Part shown: piece by piece, positions 53,175-62,228 of the stretch
Numbering within the stretch: position 1 is the stretch's first letter
How the letters are laid out: each line of letters opens with the position of its first letter
DNA from: Oscillospiraceae bacterium
GTDB taxonomy: Bacteria; Bacillota; Clostridia; Oscillospirales; Ruminococcaceae
NCBI GenBank assembly: GCA_017536625.1
Contig: JAFXGY010000050.1
Location: forward strand, 1 to 64,000
Direction: 5' to 3'
Length of the DNA stretch: 64,000 bases
Position numbers and translations under genes: made by a program
The notes under the pieces: model-generated
Told to the model about the DNA's origin: nothing
The model's input: the letters and a program-made list of their open reading frames with translations, nothing else
The model's database searches: none

Positions 53175-53639
53175 ATGGATTGGCTTTTTGATTTTATTAC
53201 CAACAAATTTTTTATAACCGCTGTTGTTTCCTGGACCGTTGCCCAGGTGCTCAAAGTTATAATCCACGCGATAATTAACAAAACGTGGGATTTTGAAAGG
53301 CTTTTCGGCGATGGCGGAATGCCAAGCGGACATTCTGCAACGGTTTCTTCCCTTGCAACCATAAGCGCCCTTACCTATGGCTTCGGTTCCTTCGAATTTG
53401 CGGTGACCGCAATACTTGCCATAATAGTCTGCCACGATGCCATGGGTGTTAGGCTTGAAGCCGGCAAACACGCAAAACTCCTCAATATTCTTGTGGATTC
53501 CTTCGAAAAATTTTCGAAGAAGGAACTTCCAGAAGTTGTGCTCAAGGAATTTGTGGGCCATACTCCTCTCCAGGTAATAACGGGAATCATCCTTGGAATT
53601 CTTTGCGCCTTTGCAATGCATTTTGTTTTCTTCGCATAA
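53175..53639 (+). CDS. Divergent PAP2-family membrane protein (YuiD/DUF212)
   Basis: 154 residues with about four membrane helices. Contains the short acid-phosphatase motif GGMPSGHSATVSSL and a distal CHDAMGVRLEAGKHAKLLN, both typical of the DUF212 group. A lipid or prenyl-phosphate phosphatase activity is possible but not shown. ATG 53175 follows AAAGGA; TTG 53172 is less well spaced. Confidence 0.88.
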   Translation: MDWLFDFITNKFFITAVVSWTVAQVLKVIIHAIINKTWDFERLFGDGGMPSGHSATVSSLATISALTYGFGSFEFAVTAILAIIVCHDAMGVRLEAGKHAKLLNILVDSFEKFSKKELPEVVLKEFVGHTPLQVITGIILGILCAFAMHFVFFA

Positions 53640-53647
53640 ATAAAAAA

Positions 53648-53677
53648 AGAGCTTCGCTTTGCGAAGCTCTTTTTTTG
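53648..53677 (+). terminator. Bidirectional terminator between the PAP2 and deformylase genes
   Basis: AGAGCTTCGC/GCGAAGCTCT stem with an A-run left and a T-run right, shared by convergent genes. Confidence 0.9.
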
Positions 53678-53678
53678 T

Positions 53679-54089
53679 TCAGATAAGGATTCCGTTGCAA
53701 TGGTCGATTTCGTGCTGGATGATCTGTGCTACCCAGCCGAAAAAAGGCTTTTTGTTTTCTTTAAAAAATTCATCGTGGTATTTTACGGTGATGAATTTAT
53801 ATCTTTTGGTTTTTCTTGTTCCGGAAAGGGAAAGACAGCCTTCTTCCGCTTCATATTCCCCGGATTTTTTAATTATTTCCGGGTTATACATGGTGATATA
53901 TTTTCCTCCGTCGCTGAAAACGATTATCCTTTTCCTTACCCCAATCATATTTGCAGCCATTCCGACGCAGTCAAGGCGGTGTTCCATAAGGGTTTCAAGA
54001 AGGTCAAGGGCGATGGGCATATCGCTTTCTGCAGCGGGTTCGGATTTTTGCGCAAGAAAAAGCGGATCGTGAACAATGGGCTTTACCAT
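53679..54089 (-). CDS. def: Peptide deformylase-like protein
   Basis: 136 residues. Motif 2 EGCLS and motif 3 QHEIDH provide the Cys and two His metal ligands plus the catalytic Glu. Motif 1, usually G-x-G-x-A-A-x-Q, reads CVGMAANMIG: the Gln that stabilises the transition state is Met, and the first Gly is Cys. It should remove N-formyl groups, but the altered motif resembles divergent paralogues with weaker or specialised activity. ATG 54089 follows AAAGGAG. Confidence 0.85.
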   Translation of the reverse strand: MVKPIVHDPLFLAQKSEPAAESDMPIALDLLETLMEHRLDCVGMAANMIGVRKRIIVFSDGGKYITMYNPEIIKKSGEYEAEEGCLSLSGTRKTKRYKFITVKYHDEFFKENKKPFFGWVAQIIQHEIDHCNGILI

Positions 54090-54146
54090 ATTGATTCTCC
54101 TTTGCGAATTTCTGATATCATTATACAGCAAATCGGTTTTTTGGCA

Positions 54147-54185
54147 ACAAAAAGGCGGAAGATTTTTTCTTCCGCCGATTTTTTG
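54147..54185 (-). terminator. Intrinsic terminator of the P-II/DUF1538 operon
   Basis: GGCGGAAGA/TCTTCCGCC stem with a T-rich loop; T-run on the minus strand. Confidence 0.85.
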
Positions 54186-54188
54186 TGT

Positions 54189-54521
54189 TTATTTATCTTC
54201 CGCAATACGGGAAATTCCCTCGACATCTGTGACGGGAAGAGAGAAGATAAGCCCGCCGCCGTCGGTTTCAATTCCGACGTGTTTGATGATGGCGCGCATT
54301 ATTGCTTTTTTGGTTTCATCGGAAGTGAGTATCATCACAACTTCCTTTTCCGGAAGAATGGATATTCCGAAGAAGGTTTCTTCTTCATGGAGACCGGAGC
54401 TTCTTGCGGAAATAACCGTGCCGCCTCTTGCACCGGCATTTCTTGCGGCGCTCATGGCAACGTCGGAAAATCCGCGGTTAAGAATTGCTATTACAAGAGA
54501 ATAAACGTTTTTGTTTTCCAT
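54189..54521 (-). CDS. P-II-like regulatory protein (second copy)
   Basis: 110 residues with the ferredoxin-like P-II fold pattern: a first strand (YSLVIAILNRGF), helix SDVAMSAARNAGARGG, strand TVISARSSG, T-loop-like HEEETFFGISILPEKEVVMILTS, helix KKAIMRAIIKHVG and a final strand. The classical uridylylated Tyr of GlnB is absent and the T-loop is short, as in P-II-like proteins that sense nucleotides or other ligands. Lies 3 nt after the first P-II-like gene. Confidence 0.8.
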   Translation of the reverse strand: MENKNVYSLVIAILNRGFSDVAMSAARNAGARGGTVISARSSGLHEEETFFGISILPEKEVVMILTSDETKKAIMRAIIKHVGIETDGGGLIFSLPVTDVEGISRIAEDK

Positions 54522-54524
54522 AAA

Positions 54525-54902
54525 TCAAACCTCCTCGGTAAGGTCAGCGGTAAGGAATTTGAAAGACATGATTCCTGCAATGCTTTCAAGCGGAACGGTA
54601 AAAGCAATTCCGTGGCCGGGTTTTGCAAAATCCAGTTTTTTTGATATTTCGGCAAGAATTTTTTTGCTGTTTTCCGCTTTCACAAAGCTGAGAATGATAT
54701 CTTTATCGGTTGCGCCAAGACCGAGCACTTCGAGAATACTCGAAGGAGCTGTTCCGTGTCCGTGGCAGATTATATTTTGCAGAATTTTATTTTCTTTAAA
54801 AACATCGAGAACCGCTTCACCCTTGCCTTTTGAAACAATTGTAAAAATAAGGTCCATGCGCTGGGTGCTGCATATTGTTTCGACTTTTTCGTGCTGTGCC
54901 AA
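54525..54902 (-). CDS. P-II-like regulatory protein (first copy)
   Basis: 125 residues. Same fold pattern (MDLIFTIVSKGKGEAVLDVF, ICHGHGTAP, GATDKDIILSFVKAE, ILAEISKKLDFAKPGHGIAFTVPLE). TTG 54902 is the start, since GGAGG overlaps GTG 54911. It lies 17 nt after the DUF1538 gene. The two P-II-like proteins differ in length and loop, so they may form a heteromeric sensor or act in turn on the membrane protein. Confidence 0.8.
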   Translation of the reverse strand: MAQHEKVETICSTQRMDLIFTIVSKGKGEAVLDVFKENKILQNIICHGHGTAPSSILEVLGLGATDKDIILSFVKAENSKKILAEISKKLDFAKPGHGIAFTVPLESIAGIMSFKFLTADLTEEV

Positions 54903-54919
54903 AGGGAACACCTCCTTTT

Positions 54920-56518
54920 TTATCTTGTGCAGTCAAGTTCAATGATGGAATATTCAAGGTCAAGCTGATATTCGCCGATTTCCTCTTCGATATCCTCGAC
55001 GAGTTCCGCAATTTCTTCTGCGACTTCCGCTTTTGCGCGTTTTGCCTTAACGGCATAAACCGCGCCGAGAATCTGGATTGCAACAAGTGGGGTCATTGCG
55101 ACCATTGCAACAACGCCGAAGCCGTCCATAAGGACGTTTCCGCCAATGGCGGTGCAGGCACCGGTTGCAAAGGGAAGAAGGAAGGTTGCGGTCATGGGCC
55201 CGGAAGCAACGCCGCCGGAGTCATAAGCGATGGCGGTGAATACCTTCGGAACAAAGAAAAGAAGACCAAGTGCAATGGCATATCCCGGAATAAGAAGATA
55301 CCAGATGGAAATTCCGGTAATGACGCGGAGCATTGCCATTCCGACGGAAACGCTCATGCCAATCATAAGGGCAATCATCATCATCTTTCTTGTAATGGCG
55401 CCGCTGGTAACTTCTTCGACCTGAACGGTAAGGACATAAACCGCGGGTTCCGCAAGAAGAATGAAGAAACCGACGAGCATTCCTATGGGGATGATGACCC
55501 AGTTGAAATCAAGAACGGCAAGTGTGCCGCCCATATAGCTTCCCGCAGGCATAAAGCCGGTGTTTGCGGCGGTAAGGAAGATTACAAGACCAATATAGGT
55601 ATATAATACACCAACAAGGGTTTTTATGAAAGAGATTTTCGGGAGTTTGAGATAAACAAACTGGAAGAAAAGATAAACCGCGATGATGGGAGAAAGCGCA
55701 AGGGCGACTTCTTCGAAGAAGACCGGGAACGCACGGAGATAGACCATAAAAACATCGCCCCAGTCGGCGATTTCCGGAATCACGGTAGGGTCATAGGAAG
55801 CATCGCCTTTTGCGAGCATACCCATGATTGCAACGGCCATAATCGGTCCAACAGAACAAAGACCGACGAAGCCGAAACTGTCCGTTTCGGAATCCGCGCC
55901 TTTTTTTACGGAAGCAATACCGATTCCAAGAGCGAGAATAAAGGGAACGGTTATGGGTCCGGTGGTGACGCCGCCGGAATCGAACGAAACCGCAAGATAT
56001 TCAGGCTTTGTGAAGAACGCCAGAACGAAAACACCGATATAAAGGAAGAAAAAGAGCTTTGAAAGGTCAAATCCGAAAACAACGCGGATTACAGCGGCGG
56101 TGAGGAAAATTGCGACGCCGAGGGCAACCATATAAATAAGCACCTGGCCGACGCTCATTTCCATTCCAAGAAGCGTGAACATGGTCTGATCCGGCATCTG
56201 TTTTCCAAGAACCTGAAGGTCCGGTTCCGCAATGGTAACAAGGAAGCCCAGAAGGAAAGCGGTGATGAGGAAAATTTTGAGGTTTTTAAGTTCGACCAGC
56301 TTGCTGCCAATCTGGTTGCCGATGGGGGTCATGCCGACTTCGGAACCCAGCTGGAAAAGGGTCATGCCGATGATAAGCAAAAAAGTTCCGGATAAAAAAA
56401 GCGCCAGAACGCCAAAAGGCATTGGTGCTATCGTGAAATTAAGCAACAAAACAATGCCGGCCACGGGGAGCACGGCGACTGCGGTTTCTTTGAATTTTGA
56501 TAAAAGTTTTTTAATCAA
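54920..56518 (-). CDS. DUF1538 membrane protein with two repeat halves
   Basis: 532 residues with about 13-14 membrane helices. Two homologous halves each carry SFDSGGVTTGPITVPF (near 184) or AYDSGGVASGPMTATF (near 430) and EPDLQ/EPAVYV signatures. The internal duplication and Gly-rich membrane motif look like a transporter or channel; substrate unknown. A C-terminal acidic cytosolic tail follows. The two downstream P-II-like genes are probable gating or sensing partners. TTG 56518 is the best start, with AAGGGGCGGG at modest distance. Confidence 0.85.
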   Translation of the reverse strand: MIKKLLSKFKETAVAVLPVAGIVLLLNFTIAPMPFGVLALFLSGTFLLIIGMTLFQLGSEVGMTPIGNQIGSKLVELKNLKIFLITAFLLGFLVTIAEPDLQVLGKQMPDQTMFTLLGMEMSVGQVLIYMVALGVAIFLTAAVIRVVFGFDLSKLFFFLYIGVFVLAFFTKPEYLAVSFDSGGVTTGPITVPFILALGIGIASVKKGADSETDSFGFVGLCSVGPIMAVAIMGMLAKGDASYDPTVIPEIADWGDVFMVYLRAFPVFFEEVALALSPIIAVYLFFQFVYLKLPKISFIKTLVGVLYTYIGLVIFLTAANTGFMPAGSYMGGTLAVLDFNWVIIPIGMLVGFFILLAEPAVYVLTVQVEEVTSGAITRKMMMIALMIGMSVSVGMAMLRVITGISIWYLLIPGYAIALGLLFFVPKVFTAIAYDSGGVASGPMTATFLLPFATGACTAIGGNVLMDGFGVVAMVAMTPLVAIQILGAVYAVKAKRAKAEVAEEIAELVEDIEEEIGEYQLDLEYSIIELDCTR

Positions 56519-56681
56519 GGAGGGATCCCGCCCCTTCTGTTATAGATTAACAATATAGATTTGTATAATATTATTGTAACTTATGTGATGGTTTTGTGTC
56601 AACTTGGGATATTACATAAAAATTTTAACAAAAAAAGTCAATTATTCACAAAGCAAGGTGCAAAAATTAACAATCTTTGTG

Positions 56682-56710
56682 TTGACTTGTTTAAAAAGGC
56701 TTGTTACAAT
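56682..56710 (+). promoter_or_regulatory. Sigma-A promoter of the ygeW-like gene
   Basis: TTGACT (56682-56687), 17-bp spacer, TACAAT (56705-56710), 40 nt before the start codon. Confidence 0.82.
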
Positions 56711-56749
56711 GTTTATTGTGATAATTATAACCTTTTACGGAGGAATAAT

Positions 56750-57925
56750 ATGAATTTTCGTGAAACAGCAGCCAGACTTCCCGCGGAGGGAGAAAATAAT
56801 CTTTTCGGCAAAAGCTTCCTCAGAACATGGGATATGACCGATGAGGACGTAAAAGCAGTTGCAGCCGGCGCCGGAGCGCTTAAAGCCCTTCGTGATAATA
56901 ATCTTTCCCCGAAATATTTTGAATCCGGAATAGCTGTTTCCATGTTCAGCAAAAAGGATATGGGAATGAACATTGCCTTTGCTTCCGGCTGCGATCTTCT
57001 CGGCCTTACAATTATTGATATGGACAGAAAGCTCGGCAACAGCGCCATCAACGAAACCGCAACCATGGCTTCCTATATGGCGGATGCCCTTGGAGTTTGC
57101 GAAAGCGACTTCATCGAAAAAAGTTCCAGATATATAAAGAGAATTTCCGATTCCGTCGAGGAAAGCAAAAATAACGGTGTAATCACCGAGAAACCCTGCG
57201 TACTCAACCTTGGAAGTGACGAAGACAGCCCGGTACAGACCATTGCCGACCTTCAGTATATGGCGGAAAAATTCGGCGGCACAGAAAATCTTAAAGGCAA
57301 AAAAATTGCAATAACCTGGGCATATTCCCCCAACGGAACCAGAAGCCTTGCGGTTCCCCAGGGTATTCTTTCCCTTGTGACCCGTTTTGGAATGAACGTT
57401 GTTCTTGCCGCACCGGAAGGCATGGAACTTATGCCCGATGCTTATAAAAGAGCGGAAGAAAACGCAGAAAAATCCGGCGGAAGCTTCAGCCGTGTTTCCT
57501 CCATGGAAGAAGCCTTTGCGGATGCGGAAATCGTCGTTCCGATAAACTGGGCACCCTATTCCTTCCTTGAAAAAAGAACCGAACTTTCCGCCGCTAACCT
57601 CGGAACCTATATCGACCTTCTGGAACATGAACTTCGCGAAAACAACAAGGAATTCATTGATTGGGAAGTTACCGAGGCAATGATGGAAAAAACCAAAGAC
57701 GGAAAAGCCCTTCTTCTTCATGACCTTCCCGCCGATGTCACCGATATCAGCTGCATCCGCGGAGAAATGACCGCCCAGGTTTATTCCGCAAATTCCGCAA
57801 GCCTTCTTGCAGAAGCGGGAATGCGCCCTTATGTCATCGCTTCCATGATTCTTTTTGCAAAAGCAAAGAACCCCAGAGCGGCTTTTGAAGCCATGGCCGA
57901 AAAGGCAACAAAAAGATATTTCTGA
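56750..57925 (+). CDS. ygeW: Knotted carbamoyltransferase YgeW
   Basis: 391 residues. Relatives of ornithine/aspartate carbamoyltransferase; LGSDEDSPVQTIADLQYMAEKFGG, ITWAYSPNGTRSLAVPQGILSLVTRFG and LLLHDLPADVTDISCIRGEMTAQVY are typical of the YgeW group, whose carbamoyl acceptor is not settled. In E. coli and Clostridia it sits with purine or ureide degradation genes; here none adjoin it. Start follows ACGGAGG. Confidence 0.9.
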   Translation: MNFRETAARLPAEGENNLFGKSFLRTWDMTDEDVKAVAAGAGALKALRDNNLSPKYFESGIAVSMFSKKDMGMNIAFASGCDLLGLTIIDMDRKLGNSAINETATMASYMADALGVCESDFIEKSSRYIKRISDSVEESKNNGVITEKPCVLNLGSDEDSPVQTIADLQYMAEKFGGTENLKGKKIAITWAYSPNGTRSLAVPQGILSLVTRFGMNVVLAAPEGMELMPDAYKRAEENAEKSGGSFSRVSSMEEAFADAEIVVPINWAPYSFLEKRTELSAANLGTYIDLLEHELRENNKEFIDWEVTEAMMEKTKDGKALLLHDLPADVTDISCIRGEMTAQVYSANSASLLAEAGMRPYVIASMILFAKAKNPRAAFEAMAEKATKRYF

Positions 57926-57971
57926 GAAATCAGTCATATATATTAAAAAAACGAAAGAAGATTTTGAATCA

Positions 57972-58865
57972 ATGAAAAAAACTCTCGTAATTCTCGCCGC
58001 GGGAATCGGCAACAGATACGGCGGAGCAAAACAGATAACCCCCGTAGGTCCCTCCGGAGAGAAAATCATGGATTATTCCATGTATGACGCATATAAAGCC
58101 GGTTTTGAAAAAATCGTTTTCATAATCCGCAAAAGTTTCGAGGAAGATTTCCGCGAAACCATCGGAAACAAAGTTTCCGAATTTATGGAAGTTGATTACG
58201 TTTTTCAGGAAATCGACCCGGAATATGCCGAAAAAGGAAGAAACAAACCTTTTGGCACAGCAGAAGCCATTGCCCTTTGCAAAGGACATGTTGAAGGTCC
58301 CTTTGCGGTGATAAATGCCGATGATTATTACGGCTATCATTGCTACGGAATCCTCGGCGAAGTCCTCGATAATATGACCGGCGAAGGCGAATATGCCATG
58401 ATGGGTTACCGAATCGAAAACACCATCACCGATAAAGGCTATGTTGCAAGGGGAGTCTGCAAAACCGAAGACGGCATGCTCGTCGAAATAAATGAACGCA
58501 CCCATATTGAAAAACGCGGCGAATGTGCCGAATATACCGAAGACGGCGAAAATTGGGTGCCTCTTTCTGCGGGAACTCCGGTTTCCATGAACTTCTGGGG
58601 CTTCACTCCGGATATTTTTGAACATCTTGATGCGGCAATGGAAGAATTCAGAAAAAACGAACTTCCGAAAAATCCCCTCAAAGCAGAATGTTATCTTCCG
58701 AACGTGGTGGGAGATGCCCTCAGGGAAGGAAAAATTACGGTAAAAGTAATCGAATGCCCCGATAAATGGTACGGAGTGACTTATAAAGAGGATACTCCGG
58801 CGCTTATGGAAGCACTGAAAGATCTTACCGAAAAGGGAAGATATCCTACCCCCATCTGGGGATGA
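57972..58865 (+). CDS. Sugar-phosphate nucleotidyltransferase-like protein
   Basis: 297 residues. KTLVILAAGIGNRYGGAKQITPVGPSGEKIMDYS is the NTP-binding loop of GlmU/RfbA-type enzymes; INADDYYG carries the metal Asp. It may make a nucleotide sugar, though the subgroup is uncharacterised. ATG 57972 is chosen for the family-like start; the ribosome site is weak (AAAGAAG). Confidence 0.83.
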   Translation: MKKTLVILAAGIGNRYGGAKQITPVGPSGEKIMDYSMYDAYKAGFEKIVFIIRKSFEEDFRETIGNKVSEFMEVDYVFQEIDPEYAEKGRNKPFGTAEAIALCKGHVEGPFAVINADDYYGYHCYGILGEVLDNMTGEGEYAMMGYRIENTITDKGYVARGVCKTEDGMLVEINERTHIEKRGECAEYTEDGENWVPLSAGTPVSMNFWGFTPDIFEHLDAAMEEFRKNELPKNPLKAECYLPNVVGDALREGKITVKVIECPDKWYGVTYKEDTPALMEALKDLTEKGRYPTPIWG

Positions 58866-58870
58866 AATAA

Positions 58871-58908
58871 AAAATCCTCCGGTTTTTAAGCCGGAGGATT
58901 TTTTTTAT
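58871..58908 (+). terminator. Bidirectional terminator
   Basis: AATCCTCCGG/CCGGAGGATT stem with A- and T-runs; shared by the nucleotidyltransferase and YfcE genes. Confidence 0.92.
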
Positions 58909-58912
58909 AGTT

Positions 58913-59440
58913 TTATCGGAATTCGTTTGTAATATTTCCGTCAAAATCTTTCCACACGAATTCATTTTGTTCAAAAAGCATATAGCCATGAGCACTGCCT
59001 TCTTTCGGGATAGAAACAGAGCCGGGATTGAGATAGAAAATGCCGTCTTTTTCCTCACATTTCGGAACGTGGGTGTGTCCGGAAAGAATGACGGTGCGTT
59101 TTTTTACGGAGGGGAAGGGCTTATGCCCATGGACGGCGAGCATTTCAATTCCTTCGATGCAGAGGTAAATCTGCTCGTTGAGCACGGGAAATTCCAGAAC
59201 CATCTGGTCAACTTCCGTATCGCAGTTGCCCCGGACGCACAAAATACGCTCTTTTATGCCGTTGAGCATGGCAATAACCTCTTTCGGGGCGTAATCTTTC
59301 GGCAAATCATTGCGGGGACCGTGGTAAAGGATATCTCCGAGCAGCAAAAGTTTATCTGCGTGCTCACGCTCAAAGGCTTTGAGCATCTCTCTGCAATAAA
59401 AAGCGCTGCCGTGGATGTCGGAAGCAATCATAAGTTTCAT
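58913..59440 (-). CDS. yfcE: YfcE-type metallophosphodiesterase
   Basis: 175 residues. MIASDIHGS, LLGDILYHGPRN, VRGNCD and LSGHTHVP provide the two-metal phosphoesterase site. YfcE relatives cleave artificial phosphodiesters and possibly cyclic dinucleotides or unknown substrates. AAAGGAG upstream. Confidence 0.9.
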   Translation of the reverse strand: MKLMIASDIHGSAFYCREMLKAFEREHADKLLLLGDILYHGPRNDLPKDYAPKEVIAMLNGIKERILCVRGNCDTEVDQMVLEFPVLNEQIYLCIEGIEMLAVHGHKPFPSVKKRTVILSGHTHVPKCEEKDGIFYLNPGSVSIPKEGSAHGYMLFEQNEFVWKDFDGNITNEFR

Positions 59441-59519
59441 TTTGTTTCTCCTTTCGGAATTGCTGAAAAAAACGGCGGATAATATCCTCCCATGGGGTGA
59501 AAAACCAAAGCGTCAAAAA

Positions 59520-60140
59520 TCACATTTCGTTCCAGCCGCGGCTGATAACTTCCGTCGAAACCCTTGCGGAAGTAAGTTCGACCATGTCGTGCTCAAAACC
59601 TTCGACATCTTCTGCGCGAAGTCGCACCACAAGGCTGACTTCCGCGCCGAAGTCGCTTTCGACCACAAGGATTTTGTGCTCGTTTATGAAATGTTCGATT
59701 TTCCCGTAAAGGTTATAATCGCAGGTGAGCATGACGTCGGCGCTTTCCGCCATGGTTTTGATTTTTCCGGCGGCAACGGCGATTTTTGCTCCTTCGGTAT
59801 ATGCCCGAACAAGTCCGCCGACCCCAAGGAGCGTTCCGCCGAAATAACGGGTCACAACACAGCAAACGTCCACAAGTCCGTTTCCGTTAAGGACGTTCAG
59901 CATCGGAACTCCGCCGGTGCCGGAAGGTTCACCGTCATCGGAAGCTCTTTTGATCTGCCCTGCCCGAAGGGAATAGGCATAGACATTATGGGTGGCGTCC
60001 CGGTGCTTCGCACGGATTTCATTGATGAAGGCGATGGCTTCGTCTTCGGTTTCAACCGGCGCGATATATCCGATGAAGCGGGATTTTTTTTCAACGAATT
60101 CGTCGCTTCCACGCTGTTTTATTGTTCTGTATTCTGCCAT
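59520..60140 (-). CDS. YigZ/IMPACT family protein
   Basis: 206 residues. KKSRFIGYIAPVETEDEAIAFI, ATHNVYAYSLR, SDDGEPSGTGGVPML and VCCVVTRYFGGTLLGVGGLVRAY are the YigZ signature. The two-domain family is linked to translation or to Pro-peptidase-like functions, unsettled. GGAGGTGCTTCACGG precedes ATG. Confidence 0.92.
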   Translation of the reverse strand: MAEYRTIKQRGSDEFVEKKSRFIGYIAPVETEDEAIAFINEIRAKHRDATHNVYAYSLRAGQIKRASDDGEPSGTGGVPMLNVLNGNGLVDVCCVVTRYFGGTLLGVGGLVRAYTEGAKIAVAAGKIKTMAESADVMLTCDYNLYGKIEHFINEHKILVVESDFGAEVSLVVRLRAEDVEGFEHDMVELTSARVSTEVISRGWNEM

Positions 60141-60168
60141 CCGTGAAGCACCTCCCTCAAAAGGATAG

Positions 60169-60198
60169 AAAAAAAGCCCGGAATGATACCGGGCTTGT
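60169..60198 (-). terminator. Intrinsic terminator of rpmE
   Basis: AAGCCCG/CGGGCTT stem, T-run on the minus strand. Confidence 0.85.
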
Positions 60199-60209
60199 TG
60201 GTATTGGAA

Positions 60210-60410
60210 TTATTCCATGCCGAAACGTTTTTTGAATCTGTCAACACGACCGCCGGTGTCAACGAGTTTCTGACGACCAGTGTAGAAAGGATGGCATTTG
60301 GAGCAAACCTCTACGTGGATGTCTTCTTTGGTGGAACCGGTTTCCCAAGTTGCGCCGCAAGCGCAGGTAATGGTGGTGGGTTTGTAATTAGGATGAAGAC
60401 CTTCTTTCAT
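60210..60410 (-). CDS. rpmE: Ribosomal protein L31, zinc-binding form
   Basis: 66 residues. [31 protein letters not shown] and the VDRFKKRFG end are typical; Cys16, Cys18, Cys36 and Cys39 make the Cys-rich (zinc-containing) paralogue. AGGTGACATAG precedes ATG 60410. Confidence 0.97.
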   Translation of the reverse strand: MKEGLHPNYKPTTITCACGATWETGSTKEDIHVEVCSKCHPFYTGRQKLVDTGGRVDRFKKRFGME

Positions 60411-60545
60411 CTATGTCACCTCTTTCTCTACAGAGCTTATATTACAAGTCCTTTTTTTACATCAGTATTGTTATCATATCACAATCAAAGACGGAATGCA
60501 ACAATTTTTTTCGGAAAATTTCTTCCAAAATGAAATTTTTTTAAT

Positions 60546-62207
60546 TTAGAAGGCAAGAAGCGCGGTAACTTCGGCTTTAATTGCCTCTCCTTCGGCTTTT
60601 GCAGCTTCAAAATCTGCGGCTTTTACGGAATAATAAATTTTGAGTTTGGGTTCGGTGCCGGAAGGACGGACGATGAAGCTGGAACCGCCTTCAAGGGTAT
60701 ATTCAATCATGTTGGCATCGGGCTTATAATCCTTTGCGGCAACAACTGCTTTTCCGCAGATGGCTTTGGGTGCTTCTTCGCGAAGGCCTGCCATGATTCC
60801 AGCAATGCGTTTTGCGCCGTCGGCGCCTTCACAATAGAAGTTATCCTGGAAGTCGTGGTAATAGCCATATTTTGCCTGAATTTCCGCAAGTGCCTCGCCA
60901 AGGGTTTTGCCGCGCATTTTCCAGAAGTTTGCCGCTTCGCAGATGAGAAGGGAAGCATCGACGGCGTCTTTATCGCGGACATAGGTTCCGGAAAGATAGC
61001 CGCAGCTTTCCTCGAAGCCGAAGATGAATCTTTCGGGCTGTTCAATGGCTTCAAGATCCGCAATAACTTTGCCGATGAAGCGGAATCCGGTGAAAACGCT
61101 CTTCATTTCAATGCCGTGACCTGCGGCGACCGCATCAGCAAGCTTGGTGGAAACAAGGGAACGCACCGCAACGGGATTTTCGGGCATGGTGCCGTTTTCT
61201 TCCCTTGCGGAAGCGATGAAATCGAGAAGGAGAGCGCCGACTTCATTTCCGGTGAAAAGGCGGAAACCGTCTTTTTCGCGGGAAGCAATGCCTACTCGGT
61301 CAGCGTCGGGGTCGGTTGCAAGAACAAGGTCTGCGTTGGTTTCTTCCGCTTTTTTAAGGGCAAGAGCAAGCGCTTCGCGAAGTTCCGGGTTCGGGAAAGG
61401 ACAGGTGGGGAATGCGCCGTCCGGTTTTTCCTGTTCGCGGACCATTTCGATGTTTGCAAAGCCCGCAAGGGAAAGGGTGTTCACAACCGGAATCGCGCCT
61501 GTTCCGTTGAGGGGAGTATAAACCACGGTAAGTTCGTTTTTTGCGTGGTTTGCTCTGTCAACGCCTTCCTGAAGAACTCTTGCATAAAATCTTCTCCAGA
61601 AGGAATCAGGGATAAGAACAATTTTCTTTTCGGAAACGGCGCTTTCATAATCGCAGGATTTTGCGCCGCGGAGAACGTCGGTTTTTTCGATTACAGCAAG
61701 GATTTCCTTCGCAACTTCCGGGGAAATCTGGCAGCCGTCGGAACCATAAACTTTATATCCGTTATATTTTGCGGGGTTGTGGCTTGCGGTAATTACAATT
61801 CCGGCGTCACAGAATCTTTCGCGCACCGCATAGGAAAGCATAGGGGTGGGTGCCGGTGCATCATAAAGCCAGACTTTGATTCCGTTCGCAACAAGGACGC
61901 AGGCGGCTTCCTTTGCAAATTTTTCGGAATTGTGGCGGGTATCATAAGCGATGGCTACGGAAGCACCTTCCTTATGGGCGTTAAGGTATTCCGCAAGTCC
62001 CTGGGTTGCCTGGCGGACGGTATAGATGTTCATTCTGTTGGTGCCTGCGCCAAGTACGCCGCGAAGTCCGGCGGTGCCGAATTCAAGGCTGCGGTAAAAA
62101 CGGTCGAAGATTTCTTCTTCGTTTCCTTCCGCGTTCATAAGGTCGGTGGCAAGTTCCTCATCGCGGACATATTCTTTCCATTCAAGATATTTTTCGTTTT
62201 CAGTCAT
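60546..62207 (-). CDS. pgcA: Phosphohexomutase (phosphoglucomutase/phosphomannomutase)
   Basis: 553 residues. FGTAGLRGVLGAG, the phospho-serine loop ITASHNPAKYNGYKVYG (Ser near 140), the metal loop ATDPDADRVGI, sugar loop GFEESCGYL and phosphate loop RPSGTEPKLKIYY are complete. It interconverts hexose 1- and 6-phosphates, giving glucose-1-phosphate for UDP-glucose and hence for the capsule precursors made by ugd. GGAGGG precedes ATG. Confidence 0.94.
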   Translation of the reverse strand: MTENEKYLEWKEYVRDEELATDLMNAEGNEEEIFDRFYRSLEFGTAGLRGVLGAGTNRMNIYTVRQATQGLAEYLNAHKEGASVAIAYDTRHNSEKFAKEAACVLVANGIKVWLYDAPAPTPMLSYAVRERFCDAGIVITASHNPAKYNGYKVYGSDGCQISPEVAKEILAVIEKTDVLRGAKSCDYESAVSEKKIVLIPDSFWRRFYARVLQEGVDRANHAKNELTVVYTPLNGTGAIPVVNTLSLAGFANIEMVREQEKPDGAFPTCPFPNPELREALALALKKAEETNADLVLATDPDADRVGIASREKDGFRLFTGNEVGALLLDFIASAREENGTMPENPVAVRSLVSTKLADAVAAGHGIEMKSVFTGFRFIGKVIADLEAIEQPERFIFGFEESCGYLSGTYVRDKDAVDASLLICEAANFWKMRGKTLGEALAEIQAKYGYYHDFQDNFYCEGADGAKRIAGIMAGLREEAPKAICGKAVVAAKDYKPDANMIEYTLEGGSSFIVRPSGTEPKLKIYYSVKAADFEAAKAEGEAIKAEVTALLAF

Positions 62208-62228
62208 TATGTAAGCCCTCCAAAATAA

